64,000 nucleotides of DNA from SHXR01 sp046160305 (lineage in GTDB: Bacteria; Pseudomonadota; Gammaproteobacteria; Burkholderiales; SG8-39): positions 1 through 64,000 of the forward strand of contig JBJXGX010000041.1 in assembly GCA_046160305.1 (NCBI GenBank), given 5' to 3'. The notes under the pieces were generated by a model. It made no database searches, was not told the origin of the DNA, and saw nothing but the letters and a program-made list of their open reading frames with translations. Both the position numbers and the translations under genes were made by a program. The first letter of the stretch is position 1. Every line of letters starts with the position of its first letter. Positions 1 through 8,327 of the stretch are shown one piece after another.

Positions 1-1884
1 GGTCGGGGGCTCGAAGTTTTCGGTGACTTCGAGCCCGATCGACATTCCAGGAGGACGTTGCCCGCCCGGCTGCGCGGCACGTGCAATCTCACTGAGCGTG
101 CGTCGATGCTGCGAAGCGCCTTTCAGCACCACCGCCCCATCACGCAATTCGAGATCGCGCACATCGCACTCCAGCAGGAAGCCACCGATCTCGAGCACCT
201 TCCGGCGCAAGACCTTGCTCGCGGCCAGGATCGCGCCCGATGAATTCACCGCACTGCGGCTGGCGATCGTGCCGTAGCCATTGGCGATCGTCGCGGTGTC
301 CGCAAGCAGAATCGTGACGTCCTCTGGGCGCACGCCCCATTCATCCGCTGCGACCTGCGCGAATATCGTCTCGTGTCCCTGCCCTTGCGAGCACGCACCG
401 GTGGCGACAATGATGCTGCCGGACGGATCGATCCGCACCATGGCACCTTCGAACGGCCCGGCGCCGGTGCCTTCCACATAGCAGCCGAAGCCCAGCCCCA
501 AGTAACGCCCTTCGTCGCGGGCTTGGCGCTGCGCTGTACGGAACGCAGCCAATCCGCCGATTGCGTCGATCGCCAATCGCATCAAGGCCGGATAGTCGCC
601 GCCGTCGTAGGTAATCGGTACGCCATCCCGATAGGGAATTCCAACGCTATAAGGCATTTGCTCCGGCTGGATCATGTTGCGCATGCGCACCGTCGCCGCT
701 TCGAGTCCAAGCTCGCGCGCAACGAGGTCGATGAGGCGTTCCATCACGAACGTGCCCTCGGGTCGCCCCGAGCCGCGGTAAGGCGCATTCGGTGCCTTGT
801 TCGTCGCCACCACGCGCGCGCGCAGATCAAGATTGGGAATGTGGTACTGCCCGCACAGATGGCTGATCGTATTTGATGGCGCGCCGATCCCAACCGGCGT
901 GTAGGCACCGGAGTCTTTGATGAAATCGTCGATCAGCGCGTGGATGCGTCCCTCGTCATCGAAAACGATTTCCGCATCATGCACATCGTCCCGGGCGTGC
1001 GTGGAGCCCAGCAGGTTTTCGCGGCGATCTTCGATCCAGGCAACCGGCCGCCCAATGCGCCGCGCGAGCCAGGGAATGAGGACGTCCTCCGGATAGACAT
1101 GCCCCTTCACACCAAAACCGCCGCCGACATCCCGCGCGGCGCAACGCACGCGCCCCTCCGGGAGCTTGAGCTGCTTCGCGACTTCGCGCCGCACCCAATG
1201 TACGACCTGCGTCGCGGACCAGACCATCATGCTGTCCTGGCTGTCGTCGTAGTCGGCGACGACACCACGGCATTCAATGGGTGCCGCGAGGATACGATGA
1301 TTGGTCAAGCGCCGACGAATCCGCCGCAGGCCACGCAGTTCCTCGGCAGATGCGTTGCCCTTTCGCACCCGGAATTGCGCGACGATGTTGCTCGTGTGCC
1401 CATCATGAATTGCCGCGACGTCCGAACTCATGGCGTCGTCAATGCCGCCCACCACGGGTAGCGCCTCGAGCGCCACATCGATCCGTTCAACGGCATCGTC
1501 TGCGATCAGGCGACTTTCGGCGACCACGATCGCAAAGGCCTCGCCGACATAGCGCACCTTGTCCGCGGCCATCAGCGGCGTATCGGGAATATTGAAGTCG
1601 TGCTCGATCGCATCGCGCCACGACAACGGCGGTCGATTCTGCATCCCCGGTACCGCATCCAAACCGATGTCTCGCGCAACCAATACGACCAGCACACCAT
1701 GCAAGGCTTGTGCGCGCGACACGTCGATGGCGCGTATCCACGCATGCGCAAGAGTGCTGCGCGCGAAAGCAACGTGAACCATACCGGGCAGTTGCAGATC
1801 CGCAATGAAGCGGCCGCGCCCCGCAAGAAGCCGCCGGTCCTCTTTGCGCGAAACCGATTTCCCGACGACGCGGCTGACGCTCAT
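1..1884 (-). CDS. Xanthine dehydrogenase-family molybdopterin-binding subunit (CoxL-like), 3' end outside window
   Basis: Large catalytic subunit of a molybdenum hydroxylase, likely oxidising an aldehyde or aromatic substrate in the cytoplasm. The reading frame is open from an ATG at 1884 to the window edge (628 codons of the usual 750-800), so the C-terminus is missing. Translation shows the small N-terminal domain (SVSRKEDRRLLAGRGRF), the glycine-rich RDVGGGFGVKG motif, then NAPYRGSGRPE, and later CSQGQGHET for cofactor binding. The GSGRPE segment lacks the AYxCSFR loop of true CO dehydrogenase, so an aldehyde-oxidase-like role is preferred. It starts 12 bp after the ThDP subunit gene and is the last visible gene of a tight minus-strand operon. 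FAD and 2Fe-2S subunits would be expected beyond the left edge; that is inference. Confidence 0.9.
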   Translation of the reverse strand, partial: MSVSRVVGKSVSRKEDRRLLAGRGRFIADLQLPGMVHVAFARSTLAHAWIRAIDVSRAQALHGVLVVLVARDIGLDAVPGMQNRPPLSWRDAIEHDFNIPDTPLMAADKVRYVGEAFAIVVAESRLIADDAVERIDVALEALPVVGGIDDAMSSDVAAIHDGHTSNIVAQFRVRKGNASAEELRGLRRIRRRLTNHRILAAPIECRGVVADYDDSQDSMMVWSATQVVHWVRREVAKQLKLPEGRVRCAARDVGGGFGVKGHVYPEDVLIPWLARRIGRPVAWIEDRRENLLGSTHARDDVHDAEIVFDDEGRIHALIDDFIKDSGAYTPVGIGAPSNTISHLCGQYHIPNLDLRARVVATNKAPNAPYRGSGRPEGTFVMERLIDLVARELGLEAATVRMRNMIQPEQMPYSVGIPYRDGVPITYDGGDYPALMRLAIDAIGGLAAFRTAQRQARDEGRYLGLGFGCYVEGTGAGPFEGAMVRIDPSGSIIVATGACSQGQGHETIFAQVAADEWGVRPEDVTILLADTATIANGYGTIASRSAVNSSGAILAASKVLRRKVLEIGGFLLECDVRDLELRDGAVVLKGASQHRRTLSEIARAAQPGGQRPPGMSIGLEVTENFEPPT

Positions 1885-1896
1885 CGTGCCGGCAGC

Positions 1897-2472
1897 TCAG
1901 CGCTTTCGGAGACTGCTTTGCAGCGCCGCCTTGAACACCTTACGCGTTTCGGCACCATGGATGAACGGGTAGTCCTTGGGCGACTCTTCGCCCGGCTCGA
2001 TATGAAGCGTCACGAAGGTCGGGCCGTCGGCCGACAGCAATGATGGAACGGCCGCCGCGAATTCCGGTAGGACCGCGAATTCGTGGACATTCCGATACCC
2101 CGCCGCACGAGCGAATCCTGCAAAGCTGACTTCTCCACGACGGGGAATCGGCACGCCGCCATTGGCTTCGTAGGTTCCGTTCTCGCACACGAAGTGCACG
2201 AGATTCCGCGGCGCGGCCTCCGCGATCGTGACGAGGCTCCCCAAATTCATCAGTAAGCTGCCATCGCCGTCGAGCACGATAACCTGTTTGTCCGGGCGAC
2301 CCATCGCAAGGCCGAGCCCGTTCGACGACGCGAGCCCCATCGCGCCTACCGAGAAAAAATTCAATGGATTCGGCTGGATCCGCATCCAATCGAACGCCGC
2401 ATGATAGACAGCGACGACGATCTGATCGGTCCGATGTCGCGCCAGCTCGCGAAAACAAAGATCGCGCTTCAT
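1897..2472 (-). CDS. ThDP-binding (beta) subunit of a split 2-oxoacid decarboxylase, ComE/sulfopyruvate decarboxylase-like
   Basis: 191 aa, the size of ComE-type subunits (about 185-190). It carries the ThDP/Mg binding signature: VLDGDGSLLMN, then about 25 residues later CENGTYE. The C-terminal ThDP domain of acetolactate-synthase-like enzymes is therefore a separate polypeptide that needs the alpha subunit encoded just upstream, with which it overlaps by 4 bp (ATGA), implying coupled translation in a 1:1 complex. Known relatives decarboxylate sulfopyruvate or phosphonopyruvate. The substrate here is unknown, but neighbouring Bug receptors and a Mo hydroxylase suggest a 2-oxo acid whose aldehyde product is oxidised next. 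Confidence 0.85.
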   Translation of the reverse strand: MKRDLCFRELARHRTDQIVVAVYHAAFDWMRIQPNPLNFFSVGAMGLASSNGLGLAMGRPDKQVIVLDGDGSLLMNLGSLVTIAEAAPRNLVHFVCENGTYEANGGVPIPRRGEVSFAGFARAAGYRNVHEFAVLPEFAAAVPSLLSADGPTFVTLHIEPGEESPKDYPFIHGAETRKVFKAALQSSLRKR

Positions 2473-3005
2473 GCCGCGCCTTCCGGCCGGCGGCCGATCA
2501 ACACCGCCAACGGTTTGGAGTCTCGATACGCGCGCGCAATGGCAGGTTCGATCAACGGTACGTCCGCATCGGTTTCAATCAGGAGCCGCGTGATGCCCAT
2601 GGCGTCGAGAATCGGCTCGACGATGCGCACACCGTAGTCGGCGGAATCGCGTGGCGCTCGGTCGACTTCCTTGCCGATGAGCCCGACCATCAGGCAGATC
2701 GGCAGGCTGTACTCGACGGCATTGGCGCGCAACGCATTGATGGAGTCGAGAAGGCCCGTGCTCTGGATAAGCAGCAACGCACGCTTGTCGCAAAACGAGA
2801 GGCCCGCGCAGATCCCCACGCCTTCATCCTCCTTGCATACGCGGATGAATCGAAAATGCGCATCACGCGCGATCGGCTTGAGCAGACCCTCGACCGTCGT
2901 GATGTCAGGCAACGCGGCGATGAACTCGATGCCGCTTGCCTTGATGGCGGCGATGATCGTACTGCCTCGAAGAATGCCCCGCGCGACGGGTGGCGGATTC
3001 GGCAT
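2469..3005 (-). CDS. ThDP-enzyme alpha (PYR-domain) subunit, ComD-like
   Basis: About 178 aa. It supplies the pyrimidine-binding half of a split ThDP decarboxylase. Visible are the STIIAAIKASGIEFIAALPD entry strand and CKEDEGVGICAGLSF, which contains the glutamate expected to activate ThDP. I chose the ATG at 3005 because GAGG sits 5 nt upstream. An in-frame ATG at 3053 would add 16 residues but has no clear ribosome site. It overlaps the beta subunit by 4 bp and follows a Bug receptor gene closely, so both are probably transcribed together. Distinction from phosphonopyruvate or sulfopyruvate decarboxylases cannot be made by eye. Confidence 0.82.
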   Translation of the reverse strand: MPNPPPVARGILRGSTIIAAIKASGIEFIAALPDITTVEGLLKPIARDAHFRFIRVCKEDEGVGICAGLSFCDKRALLLIQSTGLLDSINALRANAVEYSLPICLMVGLIGKEVDRAPRDSADYGVRIVEPILDAMGITRLLIETDADVPLIEPAIARAYRDSKPLAVLIGRRPEGAA

Positions 3006-3059
3006 GGTCGCCTCGGCGGATTGCGTGCCTGCGACAGATCGGCGTTTGTTCATGCAGGC

Positions 3060-4025
3060 TCAATTGGCCGTCGCACCGATGGCCTTGATGACCGGCCCGA
3101 TTCTTTCGAGGTCGGCGCGAATGAATGCGTCGAAATCGGCCGGTCCCAGATCACGCGGAAAAATCGCCTGCGCAGCGAATTTGTCCGTGAGCGCCTTATC
3201 GGCGGTGACCTGGCGGATTTCCCGGCTCAGTTGCTCGATGATCGGGCGCGGCGTCTTGGCCGGCGCAACGAATCCGTAGTACGTGGCGTACTGGAAGCCC
3301 GGCAGACCGGCGGCTTCTTCGACCGACGGCACTTCAATCGGCGACTTCAACGGTTCGCGCGTCGTGACCCCGAGCGCCAGCAGCCGTCCGTCCTTGATGT
3401 GCTGGAGCAAGAACGCAACCGGTACGGCCATGGCCTCCACGCGGCCCGCCACCATATCGGCGACCAGTTCGCCCCCTTTGTACGGAACATGGACCAGCTC
3501 GATGCCCGCGCGGGACGCGAAGTACGCCGCGCCGATATGCGTGGTGGTGCCAATCCCAGCGGACCCGTAGTGGATTTGTCCTGGGACCTTCTTGGCCGCC
3601 GCGATGAACTCTTTCAGGGTGCGCGCGCCAAGCTTCGGATGGACGACGATCAGACTCGGCGCCTCACCGATCTGCGCGATGCCGGCAAATTCGGTCAAGG
3701 TGTCGTAGGGCAGCGATTTGTATAGGGTCGGATTGATCGTGTGCTGCGAGTTGACGATCAGAATGGTGTAGCCGTCGGGTGCCGCTTTCGCCACCGACTG
3801 GCCCGCGATCGTGCCGCCTGCACCGGGGCGATTCTGCACAACAACCGACTGACCCAACCGGGGCGCAAGGAGCTCGGCGTAGGTTCGCGCCACAAGATCG
3901 ATGGTGGTACCGGCCGCAAGCGGCGCCACCAGTTGAATCGATTTGTTCGGAAACTTGTCCTGCCCGAGAGCAACACCGGCGAGCAATACCAGGATCGGAG
4001 CAAGAATCACGGACTTTAAGTTCAT
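3060..4025 (-). CDS. Bug/TctC-family tripartite tricarboxylate-type solute-binding protein (1)
   Basis: About 321 aa including a Sec signal peptide (MNLKSVILAPILVLLAGVALG). It is a periplasmic receptor for a small carboxylate. Family marks are AAGTTIDLVART, VVQNRPGAGGTIAGQ, APDGYTIL, HYGSAGIGTTTH, HVPYKGG and APAKTP. The start at 4025 is preferred over 4085 because the signal peptide begins there. No tctA/tctB genes are nearby, as is usual for orphan Bugs. It lies 19 bp downstream of another Bug gene and upstream of the ThDP decarboxylase genes, so it probably delivers that enzyme's substrate. Confidence 0.9.
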   Translation of the reverse strand: MNLKSVILAPILVLLAGVALGQDKFPNKSIQLVAPLAAGTTIDLVARTYAELLAPRLGQSVVVQNRPGAGGTIAGQSVAKAAPDGYTILIVNSQHTINPTLYKSLPYDTLTEFAGIAQIGEAPSLIVVHPKLGARTLKEFIAAAKKVPGQIHYGSAGIGTTTHIGAAYFASRAGIELVHVPYKGGELVADMVAGRVEAMAVPVAFLLQHIKDGRLLALGVTTREPLKSPIEVPSVEEAAGLPGFQYATYYGFVAPAKTPRPIIEQLSREIRQVTADKALTDKFAAQAIFPRDLGPADFDAFIRADLERIGPVIKAIGATAN

Positions 4026-4044
4026 TGATTTCCTATGTTTGTTT

Positions 4045-5019
4045 TCAGTTCGCGAGCTTGATGCCGGCCGCCTTGATGACCGCACCCCATTTCTCGAGAT
4101 CGCCTTTGATCATCGCAGAGAGTTGCGCCGGCGTGCTCGTCGCGGGCTCCAGGCCAGCGGTGATGAGCCGATGTTTGGTGTCCGGATCGCCAAGCGATCT
4201 GCCGACTTCGCTATGCAATTTCTCCACGATCGGTCCCGGTGTCCCCGCCGGCGCCACCAACCCATACCAGAGGCGGTACGTGAATTCGGGAAATCCAAGT
4301 TCGGCCAAGGTCGGGCTATCAGGCGAAGGCGGCTCTCTGCCGGTTCCGGTGACCGCAAGTCCCCGCAGTTTGCCGTCTTTCGTGTAACCCGCGTACGGCA
4401 GAAACGTCGTAATGGCGAAATCGATATCGCCCGATAGAAGCGCCTGCAGCATCGGCGGCGATCCCTTGAACGGAACGTGCACCATGTCGATGCCCAACTT
4501 TGCCTTGATCTGCTCGCCGATCAATTGCGGCGCCAGCGCCGATGAACCGAACGTCAGTTTGCCCGGATTCGCCTTGGCGAAGGCAATGACCTCATGGAAA
4601 TTGGCACCGGGCGCTTTCGCACTCGCGACGATGAAGAGCGATTGCAGCGCTACGAGGGAAATAGGCGCGAAATCGCGGATCGGGTCATAGGACAGCTTCG
4701 CGTTTTGCAGTGGGTTCAAGGTGAACGTGCTGTCGACGAACATGAACAACGTGTACCCATCAGGAGGCGCCTTCGCCGCTGCTTCGGCCGCGATAATGAA
4801 ATTGCCGCCGGGACGGTTGTCGACAATAAAAGTCTGACCGAGGTTGTCCTGCATTCTCTGGGCAAGTTGCCGCGCGAGAACATCGGTGATACCGCCGGGC
4901 GGAAACGAAATGATGATGCGCACCGGCTTGGCGGGGTACGGCTGCGCATTGGCGGGCCCCGCCAGCAGAAGAAGCGCGCCAATCAGCAGCGCGCGCGCCG
5001 CACGTAGACAAGCTGTCAT
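4045..5019 (-). CDS. Bug/TctC-family solute-binding protein (2)
   Basis: About 324 aa with a signal peptide (ARALLIGALLLLAGPANAQ). The start at 5019 follows a clear GAGGAG ribosome site; an upstream in-frame ATG at 5106 lacks one. Family features include ISFPPGGITDVLARQ, VDNRPGGNFIIAAEA, PPDGYTLFMF, HVPFKGSPP and APAGTPGPIVEKL. It is the first gene of the minus-strand operon that ends in the Mo hydroxylase, and its promoter should lie in the 178-bp gap shared with the divergent Bug gene at 5198. The ligand is not predictable from sequence; the pairing of two different Bugs suggests two related ligands or a backup receptor. Confidence 0.9.
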   Translation of the reverse strand: MTACLRAARALLIGALLLLAGPANAQPYPAKPVRIIISFPPGGITDVLARQLAQRMQDNLGQTFIVDNRPGGNFIIAAEAAAKAPPDGYTLFMFVDSTFTLNPLQNAKLSYDPIRDFAPISLVALQSLFIVASAKAPGANFHEVIAFAKANPGKLTFGSSALAPQLIGEQIKAKLGIDMVHVPFKGSPPMLQALLSGDIDFAITTFLPYAGYTKDGKLRGLAVTGTGREPPSPDSPTLAELGFPEFTYRLWYGLVAPAGTPGPIVEKLHSEVGRSLGDPDTKHRLITAGLEPATSTPAQLSAMIKGDLEKWGAVIKAAGIKLAN

Positions 5020-5137
5020 GATTCTCCTCGGTCGGGCCTGGAATGCGTCGTGGATTGTACCTTTGCGATGCGGGCTGACCCGCTTCGGGGATAACACGAT
5101 GTGCAATCGAGCCGTGATACCGGGCGTGCCCTGGTGG

Positions 5138-5165
5138 AACCGTCGATGTCAAACCGTCGATGTCA
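5138..5165. repeat. Perfect 14-bp tandem direct repeat in divergent promoter region
   Basis: AACCGTCGATGTCA occurs twice head to tail with no spacer, 33 bp before the start of the plus-strand Bug gene and inside the only intergenic space between the divergent Bug genes. Direct repeats of this size can be regulator half-sites, but no LysR or GntR gene lies beside it, so function is inference. Confidence 0.55.
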
Positions 5166-5197
5166 CAATGTCGCCTCCGCCTTCATTTGGAGCCGAA

Positions 5198-6163
5198 ATG
5201 AGTGCTTGGTATGCGGTCGTTCTCGCCTTGGTGATCTCGGTTGATGCATACGCCCAGCCAACGAGCTTTCCCTCGCGTCCGATACGCGTGGTGGTGCCGT
5301 TCCCACCGGGTGGCCTGAACGACGTTGTCGCGCGGGTCATCGCACAAAAGCTCGGCGAGAATCTCGGACAGAGCGTCATCATCGAGAATCGCGGTGGCGC
5401 GACCGGCACCATCGGATCTGCCGCGGTGGCCAAGGCGCCGGCCGATGGCTACACCTTGCTCTCGAGCGGATCGACCACGGCGGCGGTGGCGCCCCATTTG
5501 TATTCGAATCTGCCCTATGACCAGGCGAAGGATCTCGTCGCCGTCGGGCGCATCGGTGCGGTATCGAGCATCGTGCTCGTGCATCCCTCGGTACCGGCGG
5601 CGACGATGGGCGAACTCATTGCTCTGATGAGGGCGAAGCCTGGCACGATCAATTTCGGGTCCGGTGGATCGGGTGGGTCGCAGCACATCGGTGCCGAGCT
5701 GTTGAAAACCCTCACCGGTGTGGAGATGACGCATGTGCCGTACAAGGGCGGCGGTCCGGCGATGATCGACCTTGTTGCCGGGCAGATTGCCATGATGATC
5801 GAGCCGATGCCAACGGCGCTGCCACAGATGCGGGCGGGAAAGGTAAAGGGGCTCGCAGTGACCACGCCGCAGCGATCAAGCGCGGTACCCGATCTACCTA
5901 CCGTGTCTGAAGCGGGCGTTCCGGGCTACGACCTTACGATCTGGCTCGGCTTCTTTGCACCAGCTGGAACGCCGCGCGAAATCATCGCAAAACTGAATGC
6001 CGAGATCGCAAGGGTGCTTCGTACCCCTGAGATGCGGGATCGACTCGCGCAGCAAGGTGTCGATGCGATCATCGATACGCCGGAGGAATTCAGCGCGTAT
6101 GTTCGCGAGGAAATTGCACGCTGGGGCAAGGTGGTGCGCGATTCCGGGGCGAAGCTGGATTAG
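5198..6163 (+). CDS. Bug/TctC-family solute-binding protein (3)
   Basis: 321 aa. The signal peptide is MSAWYAVVLALVISVDAYAQ; GGAG lies 5 nt before the ATG at 5198 (an in-frame ATG at 5168 is the alternative). Canonical Bug motifs are present: VPFPPGGLNDVVAR, IENRGGATGTIGS, PADGYTLL, NFGSGGSGGSQHIG, HVPYKGGGP and APAGTPREIIAKL. The C-terminal segment EIARWGKVVRDSGAKLD is the tail found in most paralogues here, including the decayed ones. The gene stands alone, divergent from the decarboxylase operon, and its stop codon is followed 2 bp later by palindromic element A. Confidence 0.92.
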   Translation: MSAWYAVVLALVISVDAYAQPTSFPSRPIRVVVPFPPGGLNDVVARVIAQKLGENLGQSVIIENRGGATGTIGSAAVAKAPADGYTLLSSGSTTAAVAPHLYSNLPYDQAKDLVAVGRIGAVSSIVLVHPSVPAATMGELIALMRAKPGTINFGSGGSGGSQHIGAELLKTLTGVEMTHVPYKGGGPAMIDLVAGQIAMMIEPMPTALPQMRAGKVKGLAVTTPQRSSAVPDLPTVSEAGVPGYDLTIWLGFFAPAGTPREIIAKLNAEIARVLRTPEMRDRLAQQGVDAIIDTPEEFSAYVREEIARWGKVVRDSGAKLD

Positions 6164-6165
6164 GG

Positions 6166-6417
6166 AAAATAGGGGACAGACCAGAATGGCACTTACTTAA
6201 CGTGCGCTGCCCAAGACTCCGTTCGCCCTGAGCCTGTCGAAGGGTAACGCAGGCTTGTCGAAGGCGGGCGATCGTCTGCTCACGGCTACTCCGGCATTCA
6301 CCCTTCGACAGGCTCAGGACGAACGGTAAGTCCCCTGATTCGCTTAAGTAAGTGCCATTCGGGACAGACCACGTTTTCTGCGGTCCTTCTCAGAAAACGT
6401 GGTCTGTCCCCTATTTT
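6166..6417. repeat. Nested palindromic repeat element, copy A
   Basis: Three inverted repeats lie inside each other. The outer arms are AATAGGGGACAGACC (6168-6182) and its complement near 6401-6415. The middle arms are GGCACTTACTTAA (6188-6200) and TTAAGTAAGTGCC (6344-6356). The inner arms start GTTCGCCCTGAGCC (6221-6244, complement 6301-6324 with one mismatch). It fills the whole gap between a Bug gene and the convergent ABC ATPase gene. The inner sequence resembles REP-like palindromes common in proteobacterial genomes. No transposase is encoded. Related copies lie at 36606-36860 and 40031-40245; the segment between the middle arms is in the opposite orientation in the 36606 copy. Confidence 0.9.
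6361..6417 (+). terminator. Long hairpin with T-rich tail at right end of element A
   Basis: A perfect 20-bp stem (arms 6361-6380 and 6391-6410, 10-nt loop) is followed by CCTATTTT. On the plus strand this looks like a strong intrinsic terminator for the Bug gene ending at 6163, though it is also simply the asymmetric end of the repeat element. Termination is inferred from shape only. Confidence 0.5.
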
Positions 6418-6433
6418 CGCGCGTCGATGCGCT

Positions 6434-7210
6434 TCAATCCATCGCCAACACGCCCTTCGACTTGAAGATATCGCGAATGCGTCCGGCGTAGTCGTTGAAT
6501 GCGGCCGGCAGCTTGTCCAGGCGCCGCGGTCGCGGCAGATCGATATCGATGATCTCGACGATACGTCCGGGTCGCGGCCCCATGACGACAACGCGATCGG
6601 CCAGCAACACCGCCTCCGGAATACTGTGGGTGATGTGCAGCGCGGTCTTGCGCCTTTCCATCCACACGCGCTGGATATCCATGGAAATCTGTTCGCGGGT
6701 GAGCGCATCGAGCGCACCGAACGGCTCATCCATGAGGAGGAGCGTGGGATCGTGCAGCAACGCTCGGCAAATCGAGACTCGCTGGCGCATGCCGCCGGAG
6801 AGCTCGTAGGGCTTCTTTTTCTCGAATCCTTCGAGGCCCGTGGTCTTGAGCAGATTCATCGCGATCGGCTCGTACCTGGCGCGATCCAAGCGGCGAATGT
6901 CGATCTGGATCATCACGTTCGCGAGCACGTCGCGCCAATCGAGCATGATCGCATCCTGAAATACGATCCCGACATCAGTCTGTGGACGATCCACCTTCCG
7001 GCCGCCAACGGTGATCGCCCCGGCGCTGTGCGGGATCAGGCCGGCGACCATCTTCATGATCGTAGTCTTGCCGCAACCGCTGGGGCCGACGATCGCGACA
7101 AACTCCGACTCGCGGATATCGAGGTTGATATCGACGCATGCTTCGACCTGGCCGCCCTTTGTGTCGTACACCTTGGCGACGTTACGCAGTCGGATATAAG
7201 GCTCGCTCAT
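6434..7210 (-). CDS. ABC transporter ATP-binding protein, nitrate/sulfonate/taurine (SsuB/TauB) type
   Basis: 258 aa cytoplasmic ATPase. Walker A is GPSGCGKTT (residues 42-50), the Q-loop region is VGIVFQDA, the signature is LSGGMRQR, and Walker B is LLLMDEPFGALD followed by the H-loop HSIPEA. Family members couple with a single permease type and an NMT1/SsuA-like receptor. It is the last gene of a four-gene minus-strand unit made of an enolase-superfamily enzyme, permease, receptor and ATPase, and it ends 16 bp from palindromic element A. The substrate is undetermined. Confidence 0.93.
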   Translation of the reverse strand: MSEPYIRLRNVAKVYDTKGGQVEACVDINLDIRESEFVAIVGPSGCGKTTIMKMVAGLIPHSAGAITVGGRKVDRPQTDVGIVFQDAIMLDWRDVLANVMIQIDIRRLDRARYEPIAMNLLKTTGLEGFEKKKPYELSGGMRQRVSICRALLHDPTLLLMDEPFGALDALTREQISMDIQRVWMERRKTALHITHSIPEAVLLADRVVVMGPRPGRIVEIIDIDLPRPRRLDKLPAAFNDYAGRIRDIFKSKGVLAMD

Positions 7211-7256
7211 TGTCGCGCGGGGGGCTCGCCCGTGGTTGTTTAGTCGCGATGCAGCG

Positions 7257-8279
7257 TCACTTGCGCGGCAGGTAAGGCGGCTCGGACAGGTAGCTGTTCG
7301 TGAAATAGGCGTTCACGTCCGGCTGCGGCTTGAGTTTGGCGAATTTCTCGAGCAGGTCTTGGCTGTCCTTCCAGTCCTCCTGCGCCGACCAGCCGATCGC
7401 TTTGCCCTTGGTGCGATCGGTGCGCACGATCGTCATCGTGCCGTCGATTTCGAGCAACGCGATCTCTTGCGTGAACACCGGCGCGGACTTGCGGAAGATT
7501 TGCGCCGCCTCGTCGCGGTGGTCCGACGTATATTGCCAGCCACGCTGCGAGGCGCGCAAAAAGCGGCGCAGCGCATCCTGGTTCTTCTGGTCTTTCGCCC
7601 AGTCGTTGTTGACGATGATCGCGCTCGATAGCGTGGTCACGCCGGCCATGTCATAGAGGCGCGTCCAACCCATCTTCACGCCGGTCTGCAATTGCATGCG
7701 TGGACCTTGATCCATGAAGTAGCCAAGGAGCGCATCGGCCTGCTTGCTCAACACCGCCTGCTCCTTGCCGGCCGGCGTGGCGACCGTGATCATTTGCACG
7801 TCATCCACCTTCATACCGAGTTTGCCCATGAACGCCGTGAATATCGCGAGACTCGCATCACCCGCGGTGATCGCGATCCGACTGCCTTTGATTTCGGAGA
7901 CCTTGGTCGGCCGCGCCGCATCAGCGCGATAGATGAACGCCATCGGGCTTTGCTGCAAGGTGACGCCCACGGCCTTGATCGGCATGCCGGCACCCACGCC
8001 ACGCATCATCGTCGCCGCATCGACATAGGCGACCGGATTGGTGCTGTTGGCAACCAGCTGAGCGACGGTGGTGGAGCCGCTGCCCTCCACGATCTCGACG
8101 TCCAGCCCTTCTTCCTTGTAGAAACCCTTGTCGCGCGCGACGAAAAAACCGGTGTGCTCGCCATAGAGCGTCCAGTTCAAGCGGAACGAGAACTTATCGA
8201 GCGTTTGCGCGCCGGCGCCCGTCACACCTATCGCAGCCAGTGCTACGACAGCACAGAAGGACGAGATGATTCGTTTCAT
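7257..8279 (-). CDS. ABC transporter substrate-binding protein, NMT1/THI5-SsuA-like
   Basis: 340 aa with a clear signal peptide (SSFCAVVALAAIGVTGAGAQ). The mature part begins DKFSFRLNWTLYGEHTGFFVARDKGFYKEEGLDVEI, the pattern of periplasmic receptors for sulfonates, pyrimidine precursors or aromatic acids. VAQLVANSTNPVAYVDAA continues the first lobe. It sits 46 bp upstream of the ATPase gene and 48 bp downstream of the permease gene, so the importer is complete. The enzyme gene at the head of the unit may act on the transported compound; that is inference from order. Confidence 0.9.
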   Translation of the reverse strand: MKRIISSFCAVVALAAIGVTGAGAQTLDKFSFRLNWTLYGEHTGFFVARDKGFYKEEGLDVEIVEGSGSTTVAQLVANSTNPVAYVDAATMMRGVGAGMPIKAVGVTLQQSPMAFIYRADAARPTKVSEIKGSRIAITAGDASLAIFTAFMGKLGMKVDDVQMITVATPAGKEQAVLSKQADALLGYFMDQGPRMQLQTGVKMGWTRLYDMAGVTTLSSAIIVNNDWAKDQKNQDALRRFLRASQRGWQYTSDHRDEAAQIFRKSAPVFTQEIALLEIDGTMTIVRTDRTKGKAIGWSAQEDWKDSQDLLEKFAKLKPQPDVNAYFTNSYLSEPPYLPRK

Positions 8280-8327
8280 GGTGATCTCCTCTTCAATGAA
8301 GAAACAGCTACGCCCGACCGGCGGACG

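Noticed and set aside
1..1884. Carbon monoxide dehydrogenase assignment for the CoxL-like protein
   Set aside because: The AYxCSFR active-site loop of form I CODH is not seen; the visible segment is APYRGSGRPE as in aldehyde-oxidase-type members.
2364..3725. 453-codon plus-strand frame
   Set aside because: Antisense to the ThDP subunits and a Bug gene; composition dominated by Arg, Asp and Gly without any family features.
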